From: Lachnoclostridium sp. UBA1175 | Lineage (GTDB): Bacteria; Bacillota; Clostridia; Lachnospirales; Lachnospiraceae | Length of the DNA stretch: 28,344 bases | Direction of reading: 5' to 3' | Assembly: GCA_002311665.1 (NCBI GenBank) | Contig: DBYX01000012.1 | Span: 1-28,344, forward strand | Shown: piece by piece, positions 14,396 to 22,633 of the stretch | How positions within the stretch are numbered: the first letter of the stretch is position 1 | How the letters are laid out: every line of letters begins with the position of its first letter | Made by a program: the position numbers and the translations under genes | The notes under the pieces: model-generated | The model's input: only the letters and a program-made list of their open reading frames with translations | Database searches by the model: none | What the model was told of the DNA's origin: nothing

Positions 14396-16873
14396 ATGAA
14401 ACAGTCCAACCGGAACCGCTTCGGCGGTCAATTTTCCGTAATCATCGCACTGACGGCACTCCTGACCGCGGTCGTTATGCTCGCGGCAGGCTGCCAGAAC
14501 AAGCCGTCGAACTCGAGCGCGAACCCGACACCGACGCAGACCGTCGTCACACCGACGCCGGACGAGGTGAACCCCGACGATCCGACGCCCACGCCGGTGT
14601 CGCACGACTACACCGACGAGACGATCGAGTTCACCAATGATATGCCCGATCTCGTGTTCTCGCACAGCGGCTTCTTTGGCAAGGAGGATATGACGCTCCG
14701 TCTGTACTCCCGCTACGACGGCACAATCTATTACACGCTCGACGGCACGCATCCGACCGAACAGTCGAACCGCTATGACCGCTCTACCGGCATCCTGCTG
14801 ACCGCCAACACCGGCAACATCCCGAAAGTGTGGTCCGTGAGAGCCGCCGCTTACTACAAGGACGGCACGAAGTCGGAGGAGTTCGTTCACTCCTACATCC
14901 TCGGCGCCCATGTCGATGAGCGTTTTGAGACTATGATCTTCGCGATCAACGGCGATCCGGCCGAGCTCTACGAGGAGCCGGACGGAATCTTCGCGGCAGA
15001 CAACTATGAGGAGCGCGGACGCGAGAGCGAGCGCGCCGTCTACATCGAGGTGCTGAACCCGGACGGTTCGGCGGTGACCGCACAGAACTGCGGCATCCGC
15101 GTGTACGGTGCCTACTCCCGCCGCAACTCCCAGAAATCGATGAAATTTTACGCCCGCAAATCCTACAGCCCGGAGAGCGGCACGTTCTACCTGAACTTCC
15201 TCGATCGCACGACCTCCGACGGCAGTGCGACACAGGTTGTCCGCTACGACAAATTCGTGCTCCGCGCGAGCGGTAACGACTACCGCTTCGCCTTCATCCG
15301 CGACGAGCTCAACCAGGTGCTCGCGCAGGACGCAGGCTTCGAAGAGTACGAGAGCGTATGCCCGGCCGCATGCTTCATCAACGGTCAGTACTACGGCTTC
15401 TTCTGGGTTCACTCCTCCTACTGTGACGAGTACTTCAAGAGCCGCTACGGCGACAGCCCGGCGAAGACCGCGGCCAAGGCAGCAGGCGCAGAGGAGTACG
15501 AGGAGGGTGAGTTCGTCGTCCTCGAGGGCGCCGACAACACCAAAAAGAAGAAGGACGGCGAGGACGACTACAATGCCATCGTCAAGGAATACGACGACGC
15601 ATACTACCGCTTCGCGTACGCCGACCTGACCGACTCCAAAATCTACGCGGAACTCCGCGCATGGATGGATGTGGAAAATTACCTCGACTATATGGCGTAC
15701 AACATTTACCTCTGCAATCAGGACTGGCCGAACAACAACTTCAAGTGTGTCCGCTACTATCCGGCGGAGGGCGAGTCGTTCGGCGAGGGTATGTACGACG
15801 GTCGCTGGCGCTACCTGCTGCACGACATCGACTACACGTACTCGCTGTATGGCCAGATGGATGTTCTTCCCACCTATGACACGCTCCGCCAGGTTCTCAC
15901 ACAGGGCAGCAACCGCTACTCTCCGCTGCTCGACGCGCTCCTCAAGCGCGAGGACTGCGTAGAGTACTTCGTGAAGAAGACGCAGGATTATTCGAACGGC
16001 GCACTCTCGACTTCGAACATCATCGAGACGCTCGCCGAGATGAACGCTGCCCGCGACCAGGAGATGCATTACTACTACAATTACATCGCTTCGCTCGGCG
16101 CGGAGGATGCCGACTGGGTCGATGAGAGCCAGTACCACGAGCGCATGAAGGAGATCGAGGATTTCGCGAAGGCCCGTCCCGCACGCTCGACGGCGTTTCT
16201 GAAGAGCCGTTTCGTGCTCGGCAAGACCTTCTACCTCGATGTCGAGGGTGCCGCGGGCGCGAAACTCGTCATCAACTCCTACACGGCTCCCGCGCAGAAA
16301 TCGTTCAGCGGAACGTATTTTGAGGACTATGACACGACCGTGTCCGCGATCTATGCGGACGGTTACCGCTTCGACTACTGGGAAGTCAACGGCATCAAGA
16401 GAACGACCGAATCGCTCCGCCTGACCGCGGACGACATCCTCGGCGGACAGATCCACGTGATCCTTCACGTGAAGGAGGATACCTCCGCCGGTGTCACGAT
16501 TGACCTGATCAAGGCGCGCGGCGGGGACTGCATTGTCCTTCGCAACCCGCAGTCGACCGACGCTTCCGTGGGCGGCTACACGCTCAAGGACGGCGGCACG
16601 GACATCGACGGCGCCGACCGCACCTACCGCATCCCGGACGGAACCGTGATCCCCGCGAACGGCACGCTCCGCATCGAGTGCGTCAAGGCGGACGACGAGA
16701 ACAAGCCGACGGAAGGCCTTGTGTGCCCGTTCAAGCTCTCGAAGGGAGACACGCTCACGCTCGCCGATGCATCCGGCAAGAAGCTGCTCACGGTTGACAT
16801 CCCGAATCTTCACACCGGTTTCGTATACCGCCGCGACATCTTCACCGGCGAGTTCCGCGAGGAGCGCGAGTGA
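14396..16873 (+). CDS. CotH kinase family lipoprotein with lamin-tail domain
   Basis: An 825-aa exported lipoprotein. Lipobox LAAGC with Cys33, then a Thr/Pro-rich linker (about 40-70), a chitobiase-type beta domain (YYTLDGTHPTEQS, about 118-130), a CotH kinase domain (about 190-590) with GIRVYGAYSRRNSQKSMKFY, LRASGNDYRFAFIRDEL and the metal-binding LHDIDYTYSLYG, and a C-terminal lamin-tail-like domain (about 690-800; VLRNPQSTDASVGGYTLKD). CotH of Bacillus is an atypical protein kinase acting on a coat protein; here the substrate is unknown. ATG 14396 follows GGAGG. Third gene of the VTC operon. Confidence 0.9.
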   Translation: MKQSNRNRFGGQFSVIIALTALLTAVVMLAAGCQNKPSNSSANPTPTQTVVTPTPDEVNPDDPTPTPVSHDYTDETIEFTNDMPDLVFSHSGFFGKEDMTLRLYSRYDGTIYYTLDGTHPTEQSNRYDRSTGILLTANTGNIPKVWSVRAAAYYKDGTKSEEFVHSYILGAHVDERFETMIFAINGDPAELYEEPDGIFAADNYEERGRESERAVYIEVLNPDGSAVTAQNCGIRVYGAYSRRNSQKSMKFYARKSYSPESGTFYLNFLDRTTSDGSATQVVRYDKFVLRASGNDYRFAFIRDELNQVLAQDAGFEEYESVCPAACFINGQYYGFFWVHSSYCDEYFKSRYGDSPAKTAAKAAGAEEYEEGEFVVLEGADNTKKKKDGEDDYNAIVKEYDDAYYRFAYADLTDSKIYAELRAWMDVENYLDYMAYNIYLCNQDWPNNNFKCVRYYPAEGESFGEGMYDGRWRYLLHDIDYTYSLYGQMDVLPTYDTLRQVLTQGSNRYSPLLDALLKREDCVEYFVKKTQDYSNGALSTSNIIETLAEMNAARDQEMHYYYNYIASLGAEDADWVDESQYHERMKEIEDFAKARPARSTAFLKSRFVLGKTFYLDVEGAAGAKLVINSYTAPAQKSFSGTYFEDYDTTVSAIYADGYRFDYWEVNGIKRTTESLRLTADDILGGQIHVILHVKEDTSAGVTIDLIKARGGDCIVLRNPQSTDASVGGYTLKDGGTDIDGADRTYRIPDGTVIPANGTLRIECVKADDENKPTEGLVCPFKLSKGDTLTLADASGKKLLTVDIPNLHTGFVYRRDIFTGEFREERE

Positions 16874-16892
16874 TCGTTTTCCGCAAAAGAAC

Positions 16893-16924
16893 TTGACAAG
16901 CGAACTGTTCACAGGTTATATAAT
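16893..16924 (+). promoter_or_regulatory. Promoter of the MATE gene
   Basis: TTGACA (16893-16898) and an AT-rich -10 region: TATATA at 16917-16922 gives an 18-bp spacer, TATAAT at 16919-16924 gives 20. It lies 20 bp after the cotH stop, so the transporter has its own promoter. Confidence 0.7.
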
Positions 16925-16944
16925 TGCATTAGCAAACGCATAAC

Positions 16945-16974
16945 AGCCGCCGGAGGGCCTGCCTTTCGGCGGCT
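16945..16974 (+). promoter_or_regulatory. Leader hairpin before the MATE gene
   Basis: AGCCGCCG (16945-16952) pairs with CGGCGGCT (16967-16974), 8 bp, 14-base loop containing GGAGGG-like sequence. No U-run follows. It ends 20 bases before the start codon, close enough to the ribosome binding site to affect translation. Confidence 0.5.
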
Positions 16975-16994
16975 TACCATTGAAAAGGAAACCT

Positions 16995-18413
16995 ATGGAA
17001 TCTACGGAATCGATAAAACCGAAGGAAAATAAGATGGGCGTCATGCCCATTCCGAAGCTTTTGGTGAGCATGTCGCTACCGATGGTGGCGTCGATGCTCG
17101 TGCAGGCTCTGTACAACATCGTCGACAGCATCTTCGTGTCCAAGTACGACCAGGACGCAATGACCGCCGTGACGCTCGCATTTCCCGCGCAGACGCTGCT
17201 GATCGCGATGGGCGTGGGCACCGGCGTCGGTATCAACGCCCTGCTGTCATTCAACCTCGGGCGCAAGGACCAGAAGGGTGTCAACCGCGCGGCGACGCAC
17301 GGTATCTTCCTCTACATCATCTACGCCGTCGTCTTCTGCATCGTCGGCTTCACGCTGGCCGAGCCGTTCATCCGCTCGCAATTCAACGACAAGGATTTTG
17401 CGGACAACTACGATGTCACCGTGAAGACGATCGGCTACGGACGCGACTACCTCTCGATCGTCATGGGCCTGTCGTTCGGCGTGTTCTTCCAGGTGCTCTT
17501 TGAGCGTCTGCTGCAGTCGACCGGCAAGACCATCTACGCGATGATCACGCAGGGAACGGGCGCCATCGTCAACATCATCCTCGACTACGCTCTCGTGTTC
17601 GGTCACTTCGGACTTCCGCAGCTCGGTGTCAAGGGTGCCGCGATCGCGACCGTCATCGGTCAGATGGTAGCCGCCTGCCTCGGCCTCATCTTCAACCTGA
17701 CGAAGAATAAGGAAGTCAGCCTATCGATGCGCGGGTTCTACGTTGACCCCGAGACGCTCCGCGACATCTACAAGGTCGCTTTCCCGAGCATCCTGATGCA
17801 GGCGATCGCCTCGGTCATCACGTACGTGCTCAACCTTCTGATCGGCGGCTTCTCAAAGGACGCCGTCACGGTGTTCGGCATCTACTTCAAGATACAGAGT
17901 TTCATCTTTATGCCGGTCTTCGGCTTCAACTCCGGAATGGTGCCGATCCTCGCATACAACTACGGCGCACAGCGCAGGAAGCGTATGCTGGAGACGCTGC
18001 GCCTGAGCTACCTGATTGCCGCGGGCATCATGATCTTCGGCACCGTCCTGTTCTGGGTGTTCCCGGAGCAGCTGCTCTCGCTGTTCAGTGAGAACAGGGA
18101 ATCGCTCGACACGCTCGTGCGGTACGGCGTTCCCGCGTTCCACTACATCAGCCTGCATTTCCTGTTCGCATCGTTCTCGATCATCACGATCTCGGTGTTC
18201 CAGGCGCTCGGCAACGGCCTCTACGCGACCATCGTGTCGTTCTGCCGTCAGGTGCTCATCCTTCTGCCCGTCGCATGGTTTATGGCCAAGATCGTGAAGA
18301 AACTTGACTGCGTATGGCTCTCGTACCCGATCGCGGAGATCGTGTCCGCCGGGCTGTGCGTGATCTTCCTCGTGAAGATCTACCGCCGGCAGATCGCTCC
18401 TCTTCCGGAGTAA
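16995..18413 (+). CDS. MATE family efflux transporter
   Basis: A 472-aa, 12-helix transporter of the MATE family, exporting organic cations or drugs in exchange for Na+ or H+. Family features: PMVASMLVQALYNIVDSIFVSKY in helix 1, the LGVKGAAIATVIGQ segment, and the repeated pattern in the second half (NSGMVPILAYNYGAQ). The start is ATG 16995 with AAAGGAAA just upstream; a TTG five codons earlier overlaps this site and is rejected. Substrate is not deducible. Monocistronic, bounded by its own promoter and the terminator at 18456-18490. Confidence 0.94.
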   Translation: MESTESIKPKENKMGVMPIPKLLVSMSLPMVASMLVQALYNIVDSIFVSKYDQDAMTAVTLAFPAQTLLIAMGVGTGVGINALLSFNLGRKDQKGVNRAATHGIFLYIIYAVVFCIVGFTLAEPFIRSQFNDKDFADNYDVTVKTIGYGRDYLSIVMGLSFGVFFQVLFERLLQSTGKTIYAMITQGTGAIVNIILDYALVFGHFGLPQLGVKGAAIATVIGQMVAACLGLIFNLTKNKEVSLSMRGFYVDPETLRDIYKVAFPSILMQAIASVITYVLNLLIGGFSKDAVTVFGIYFKIQSFIFMPVFGFNSGMVPILAYNYGAQRRKRMLETLRLSYLIAAGIMIFGTVLFWVFPEQLLSLFSENRESLDTLVRYGVPAFHYISLHFLFASFSIITISVFQALGNGLYATIVSFCRQVLILLPVAWFMAKIVKKLDCVWLSYPIAEIVSAGLCVIFLVKIYRRQIAPLPE

Positions 18414-18455
18414 ACGGCAGACCGTCCCTCCGGCACACAATCCAAAGCATACAAA

Positions 18456-18490
18456 AGCTCCGTGCAGCGTTTTCCGTGCCGCACGGAGCT
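18456..18490. terminator. Bidirectional terminator between MATE and YD-repeat lipoprotein genes
   Basis: AGCTCCGTGC (18456-18465) pairs perfectly with GCACGGAGCT (18481-18490). T-runs lie on both sides: TTTTT on the plus strand (18491-18495) and TTTTG on the minus strand. It separates two convergent genes. The loop contains GTTTTCCG, a variant of the repeated window motif. Confidence 0.9.
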
Positions 18491-18554
18491 TTTTTCACGG
18501 TTGATCTCCCCCGTTCCAACCGTATCGCGATCATTTGTTTTCCGTAAAACGGGA

Positions 18555-19943
18555 TCAGAACTCGTCGTTCTTCAACAGATCCGACTCGTCCTCGACGAGC
18601 TGCTTGTGAAGCTCCTCCGTGATGACTCTCGGAGTGTACTCCGCATCGTACTCATAATACTCTTCGCCGGTGCCGGAATGCATGGTCAGGTTCCCATTCT
18701 CATCGTACCGGAGCTCTTCTCTTGTCTCCGCGTGAAGCGTGCCGTCGTCGAAGAACAACCGCTCCGTACACTGTACCGTTCTGCCGTCCGTCGAATACTC
18801 CCACGTGCGCTCCACGTTCGTGACACCTTCCCTCAGTTCCGTAAATTTCGTCATTCTTCCGTTCGCATCAAACTCGTACTTGTACTCCGTCACGTCGTTT
18901 GAGTTGATGTTCTGTTCCGTCGAATCTGCTGTCTCCGTCTTCTTCACAACACGGCCGTCCGCATACTCGTACTCACATACCGAATGATACTTAACCGCAT
19001 TGTCCGCGGCATATGCCTTGTACTCCTCGCGAGTCACGTTGCCCTCGACGTCGCAGCTGATCTCTTCCACACTCACGATCTGCTTTCCCTCACGGTCGCC
19101 GGACTTGGTGATCGTCTGAACGGAGCCGTTCTCGGAGTAGGTGAACTCCGACGTCAGATAATATACGCCGCCTTCCTCGGTTGCCCGGGTTACATCCTTG
19201 ACGATCCTTCCGCTCGCGTCATACTCTGCCTCGTACAGGACGGTCGTTACTCCGCCCTCCGTGCGGGTCTTGCGGAGCAGTTTGCCGTCCTTGTTGAACT
19301 CAAACACGTCGGTGCGGGTGACATTGCCGTCCGCCCCGGAAAATGTGCGCGTCTCCGTGCCGTTTCCGTCATATGCATACATGATGGTCGTGACCGCGCC
19401 GTTTCTGTCGCGGACAAGCTCCTTCACGATCCTGCCGTTCTCATAGGAAGTCTCCCTGCGGGCGATCTCCTTCCAGATCTGCTTGTTATCGTCGCTTTCG
19501 GAAACGTCAATTTCCTTCGACCAGACCTCCCAAAGCTTGTTGCCGTTCTCATCGTAATCACAGTCCGTGAGCTCTCTTCCGAGCCCGCCGCCGGTCGTGT
19601 AATACATCGTCTTCTCCGGCAGCCACTCCAGAACACAACCGGCCGGGATCTCCTCGGGGATCGACGGTGTCGGGATTCTGGTGGGCAGCGGTGCGTTCGT
19701 CGGCGCAACCGCCTCGGTCGGTGTTGCAGTCGCAGTCGGCTCTGCCGTAGGTGTTGCCTCTGCGGTCGGCGTCGCTGTCGCGGTCGGCTCTGCCGTGGGC
19801 GTTGCTTCCGCGGTCGGTGTTACCGACTCCGCCGGAGTTGAGGTCGGTGTCTTGTCGGTATTGTTATCCGCAGGCTTCTTGCCGCAGGCTGCCGTCGCAA
19901 ACACCGCACACACAATCACAAGGATCATAAGAAAGCGTTTCAT
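18555..19943 (-). CDS. Lipoprotein with Thr-Pro linker and YD-like repeats
   Basis: A 462-aa exported protein. Signal peptide with Cys20 in TAAC as probable lipidation site, a Thr/Pro/Ala linker (about 32-95) and then many repeats of the type YDENGNLxxxxxxxxxG (for example DYDENGNKL, EYDASGRIV, FDANGRM, RYDENGNL), as in RHS/YD-repeat proteins, which fold as extended beta structures. No toxin or enzyme domain at the C-terminus, so it is not an RHS toxin. Function unknown. ATG 19941-19943 follows CAGGGGGTA; the upstream extension is rejected. Its upstream region carries an 11-bp-phased TTACA array. Confidence 0.85.
   Translation of the reverse strand: MKRFLMILVIVCAVFATAACGKKPADNNTDKTPTSTPAESVTPTAEATPTAEPTATATPTAEATPTAEPTATATPTEAVAPTNAPLPTRIPTPSIPEEIPAGCVLEWLPEKTMYYTTGGGLGRELTDCDYDENGNKLWEVWSKEIDVSESDDNKQIWKEIARRETSYENGRIVKELVRDRNGAVTTIMYAYDGNGTETRTFSGADGNVTRTDVFEFNKDGKLLRKTRTEGGVTTVLYEAEYDASGRIVKDVTRATEEGGVYYLTSEFTYSENGSVQTITKSGDREGKQIVSVEEISCDVEGNVTREEYKAYAADNAVKYHSVCEYEYADGRVVKKTETADSTEQNINSNDVTEYKYEFDANGRMTKFTELREGVTNVERTWEYSTDGRTVQCTERLFFDDGTLHAETREELRYDENGNLTMHSGTGEEYYEYDAEYTPRVITEELHKQLVEDESDLLKNDEF
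19717..19812 (-). repeat. 48-bp coding tandem repeat, 2 units
   Basis: Two 48-bp units (19717-19764, 19765-19812) encode a 16-residue Ala/Thr/Pro/Glu block of the linker of the YD-repeat lipoprotein, with silent differences between them. Confidence 0.75.
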
Positions 19944-19973
19944 GATCAGTACCCCCTGATTTGTTATGGCCAC

Positions 19974-19979
19974 ATTGTA
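19974..19979 (-). promoter_or_regulatory. Candidate -10 element of the YD-repeat lipoprotein gene
   Basis: TACAAT at 19979-19974 about 30 bp upstream of the start codon, without a good -35 box at normal spacing. A weak -35 next to an array of regulator half-sites fits an activated promoter. Confidence 0.4.
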
Positions 19980-19990
19980 ACATACAACTA

Positions 19991-20050
19991 TTACATATGT
20001 GTTGAATTCTTTTTACATTTTCCTTACATATTTCTTACAGTTTTGTTACA
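19991..20050. promoter_or_regulatory. Array of TTACA half-sites at 11-bp spacing (OmpR-family operator candidate)
   Basis: TTACA begins at 20013, 20024, 20035 and 20046, exactly 11 bp apart, and again at 19991, two turns away in the same phase, with a degenerate TTGAA at 20002. On the minus strand this is TGTAA-N6 repeated. Direct repeats at one helical turn are typical of OmpR-family response regulators: PhoP boxes read TTHACA-N5, WalR boxes TGTWAH-N5. Read toward the minus-strand lipoprotein gene the orientation is WalR-like, toward the plus-strand isomerase gene PhoP-like. Confidence 0.65.
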
Positions 20051-20114
20051 GCGTCACCGCGTCTCCCACGCGAAAACAAACCGTATGTTTGACCTTCAAA
20101 CTACGGGTTTTCTG

Positions 20115-20143
20115 TTGACAGTCATTTTCCGATAAAGTATAAT
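20115..20143 (+). promoter_or_regulatory. Perfect consensus promoter of the isomerase-like gene
   Basis: TTGACA (20115-20120), 17-bp spacer, TATAAT (20138-20143). The spacer contains a full CATTTTCCG motif (20123-20131). With the optimised codon usage of the gene this points to high expression. Confidence 0.85.
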
Positions 20144-20192
20144 GATTTTAATGGCGGTTTACGCCAAATAAGAGAAAGGTTTGGTACTTAGA

Positions 20193-21668
20193 ATGAGCAA
20201 TATCCCTGTAGTAAAACTCGGTATCATCGCGGTCAGCCGTGACTGTTTCCCGATCGTACTTTCCGAGAAGCGCCGCGGAGCCATCAAGGCCGCTTACAAG
20301 GGCGACCTTTATGAGTGTCCCGTAACGGTAGAGAATGAGCTTGACATGCTCAAGGCAGTTGACGATGTTAAGAAGGCGGAGTGCAACGCACTCGTTGTTT
20401 TCCTCGGCAACTTCGGTCCTGAGACTCCCGAGACTCTGATCGCCAAGAATTTTGACGGCCCTGTTATGTTCGTTGCAGCTGCTGAAGGCGACGGCGACAT
20501 GATCAACGGCCGCGGCGATGCATACTGCGGTATGCTGAACTGCTCCTACAACCTCGGAATGCGCCACCTCAAGGGCTATATTCCGGAGTATCCGGTAGGA
20601 ACCGCTGACGACATCGCGAAGATGATCTGCGAATTCGTTCCGATCGCTCGCGCTATCATCGGTGTTAAGAACCTTAAGATTATCACCTTCGGACCTCGTC
20701 CGCAGGACTTCTTCGCCTGCAACGCTCCCATCAAGGGTCTCTATGAGCTTGGTGTTGAGGTTGAGGAGAACTCCGAGCTTGACCTGTTCGTAGCTTACAA
20801 GGCACACGAGAACGATCCTCGTATCCCTGCCGTTTGCGAAGATATGGCTAAGGAGATGGGTGAGGGTTGCTACTATCCTGAGATGAGCGCCCGCATGGCA
20901 CAGTTCGAGCTTACGCTCCTTGACTGGGCTGAGCAGCACAAGGGTTCCCGCAAGTATGTCGCTTTCGCTGACAAGTGCTGGCCTGCATTCCCCGAGACCT
21001 TCGGTTTCGAGCCTTGCTACGTAAACAGCCGTCTTGCAAGCCGCGGTATCCCGGTATCCTGCGAGGTTGATATCTACGGTGCACTCTCCGAGTACATCGG
21101 CGCTTGCGTATCCGGCGATGCGATCACCCTGCTCGACATCAACAACTCCGTTCCTCAGTACATCTACGATGAGGACATCAAGGGCAAGTACGATTACAAG
21201 CTTACCGATACGTTCATGGGCTTCCACTGCGGTAACACGCCGTCCTGCAAGATGTGCAGCGACCGTGCGATCAAGTATCAGCTCATCCAGCACCGTCTCC
21301 TTGAGCCGGAAGGAAGCGATCCTGATTTCACGAGAGGAACGCTCGAGGGCGACATCGCAGCAAGCGACATCACCTTCTATCGTCTGCAGTGCAACAGCGA
21401 CGGAGAGCTTGTTTCCTACATCGCTGAGGGCGAGATCCTCGACGTACCTACCCGTTCCTTCGGTGGTATCGCGATCTTCGCGATCAAGGAGATGGGACGC
21501 TTCTATCGTCACGTTCTCATCCAGAAGAGATATCCTCACCACGGCGCTGTGGCATTCGGTCACTATGGCAAGGCCCTCTTCGAGGTATTCAAGTTCCTCG
21601 GAATCAAGGACATCGCTTACAACCAGCCGAAGAGCCTTCCGTACCCGACGGAGAATCCCTGGGCTTAA
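20193..21668 (+). CDS. L-fucose/L-arabinose isomerase family protein
   Basis: A 491-aa cytosolic protein of the FucI/AraA fold. These are Mn-dependent aldose-ketose isomerases; the substrate here is not certain. Family-like features: the N-terminal Rossmann part (KLGIIAVSRDCFP, ALVVFLGNFGPETPE), GITFGPRP-like segment, and the metal-site region CEVDIYGALSEYI with LLDINNS and GFHCGNTP. Its codons (many GTT, GCT, CTT, CCT) differ from the GC-ending codons of its neighbours, as in highly expressed genes. ATG 20193 follows AGAAAGG at a longish 13 bp; an in-frame TTG at 20181 is too close to it. Monocistronic with a consensus promoter and a strong terminator. Confidence 0.85.
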   Translation: MSNIPVVKLGIIAVSRDCFPIVLSEKRRGAIKAAYKGDLYECPVTVENELDMLKAVDDVKKAECNALVVFLGNFGPETPETLIAKNFDGPVMFVAAAEGDGDMINGRGDAYCGMLNCSYNLGMRHLKGYIPEYPVGTADDIAKMICEFVPIARAIIGVKNLKIITFGPRPQDFFACNAPIKGLYELGVEVEENSELDLFVAYKAHENDPRIPAVCEDMAKEMGEGCYYPEMSARMAQFELTLLDWAEQHKGSRKYVAFADKCWPAFPETFGFEPCYVNSRLASRGIPVSCEVDIYGALSEYIGACVSGDAITLLDINNSVPQYIYDEDIKGKYDYKLTDTFMGFHCGNTPSCKMCSDRAIKYQLIQHRLLEPEGSDPDFTRGTLEGDIAASDITFYRLQCNSDGELVSYIAEGEILDVPTRSFGGIAIFAIKEMGRFYRHVLIQKRYPHHGAVAFGHYGKALFEVFKFLGIKDIAYNQPKSLPYPTENPWA

Positions 21669-21693
21669 TTGATCTTGAGACTGCATGAATGAT

Positions 21694-21726
21694 AAAGGCC
21701 GGCTGTCGCGCGACAGTCGGCCTTTT
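21694..21726 (+). terminator. Rho-independent terminator of the isomerase-like gene
   Basis: AAAGGCCG-G-CTGTCG pairs with CGACAG-T-CGGCCTTT around a short CG loop, about 15 bp with one G-U pair, ending in TTTT. Confidence 0.9.
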
Positions 21727-21751
21727 CCACCCGCATTCGGAGGTCATCACT

Positions 21752-22633
21752 ATGTTTGATAACAAAAGAGGAAGCCTCCGCAGCGGCGTGACCAACTTCA
21801 CGATCTGCTGCATCGCTTCCCTCATCTACTGCCTCGGTGTCAACTTCTTCATACTGCCCGGCGGACTGTATTCCGGCGGGTTTACCGGCATTTCCCAGCT
21901 GCTGGCGATGCTCGCGAAGGGCACCCCTCTCGAGCCGTACAACATCCGCGGTGCGATCTACTTCATTCTGAACATTCCGATCGTCATCCTCGGCTGGCGC
22001 GTTCTCGGCGGCAAACCGATGATCAAGGCCGGTTTCACGATCGCACTGGAGAGTGCTTTGATGTCCCTCCTGCCGATCCCGAAGGAACCGATCATCTCGG
22101 ACGCCCTCACCAACACGATCGTAGGCGGATTTTTCGAGGGCATCGGAAGCGGCCTTCTCTACATCGGCTTCGGTTCCGGCGGCGGCACGGACATCATCGG
22201 CATCGTGATGAGCCTGAAGTACCGCTCCCTGACCGTCGGCAAAGTCTCGCTCGCCGTAAATATCGTCGTGTACGCGATCTGCGCCCTCGTATTCAACCCC
22301 GAGGTCGCCGTCTACTCGGTGATCGCCGCGTTCTGCTGCTCTCTCATCATCGACAAGATCCACCTGCAGAACCGCGCCGTGACGGTCAACATATTCACCA
22401 ACAAAGACCGCGAGATCGGCGACTGGATCCGCGACAACATCAACCGGAGCGCCACAATATTCACCGGAACCGGCGTGTACTCCGGGGCGGAGCGCAGGCT
22501 CGTCATCAGCGTGATGTCGGAGTACGAGTACCACCGACTGAAGCACGCGCTTCCGGAGCTTGATCCGATTGCATTTGCCAACGTGTATCCATCGGCGGCC
22601 GTGCTTGGAGACTTTGAGAAGCGCCTGTCATAG
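21752..22633 (+). CDS. YitT family membrane protein
   Basis: A 293-aa member of the YitT family (DUF161 membrane domain, then DUF2179). N-terminal half with about five or six helices including FFILPGGLYSGGFTGISQL and the glycine-rich LLYIGFGSGGGTDIIG; C-terminal cytosolic domain (about 210-293) with TVNIFTNKDREI and VISVMSEYEYHRL. Function is not established. ATG 21752 is preceded by GGAGG. It lies 83 bp after the isomerase-like gene, beyond a terminator, and its last 6 bp overlap the convergent CmpB-like gene. Confidence 0.92.
   Translation: MFDNKRGSLRSGVTNFTICCIASLIYCLGVNFFILPGGLYSGGFTGISQLLAMLAKGTPLEPYNIRGAIYFILNIPIVILGWRVLGGKPMIKAGFTIALESALMSLLPIPKEPIISDALTNTIVGGFFEGIGSGLLYIGFGSGGGTDIIGIVMSLKYRSLTVGKVSLAVNIVVYAICALVFNPEVAVYSVIAAFCCSLIIDKIHLQNRAVTVNIFTNKDREIGDWIRDNINRSATIFTGTGVYSGAERRLVISVMSEYEYHRLKHALPELDPIAFANVYPSAAVLGDFEKRLS

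Noticed and set aside
13994..16912. 972-codon open frame on the minus strand across cotH
   Set aside because: It is antisense to a well supported CotH gene, has no recognisable domain and a composition rich in Arg, Val, Ala, His; long antisense frames are expected opposite GC-ending codons.
18555..19943. RHS-type polymorphic toxin
   Set aside because: It has YD-like repeats but is short, lipidated, and has no toxin domain or downstream immunity gene.
20148..21686. 512-codon minus-strand frame opposite the isomerase-like gene
   Set aside because: No domain recognised, and the plus-strand gene has a consensus promoter, optimised codons and family motifs.
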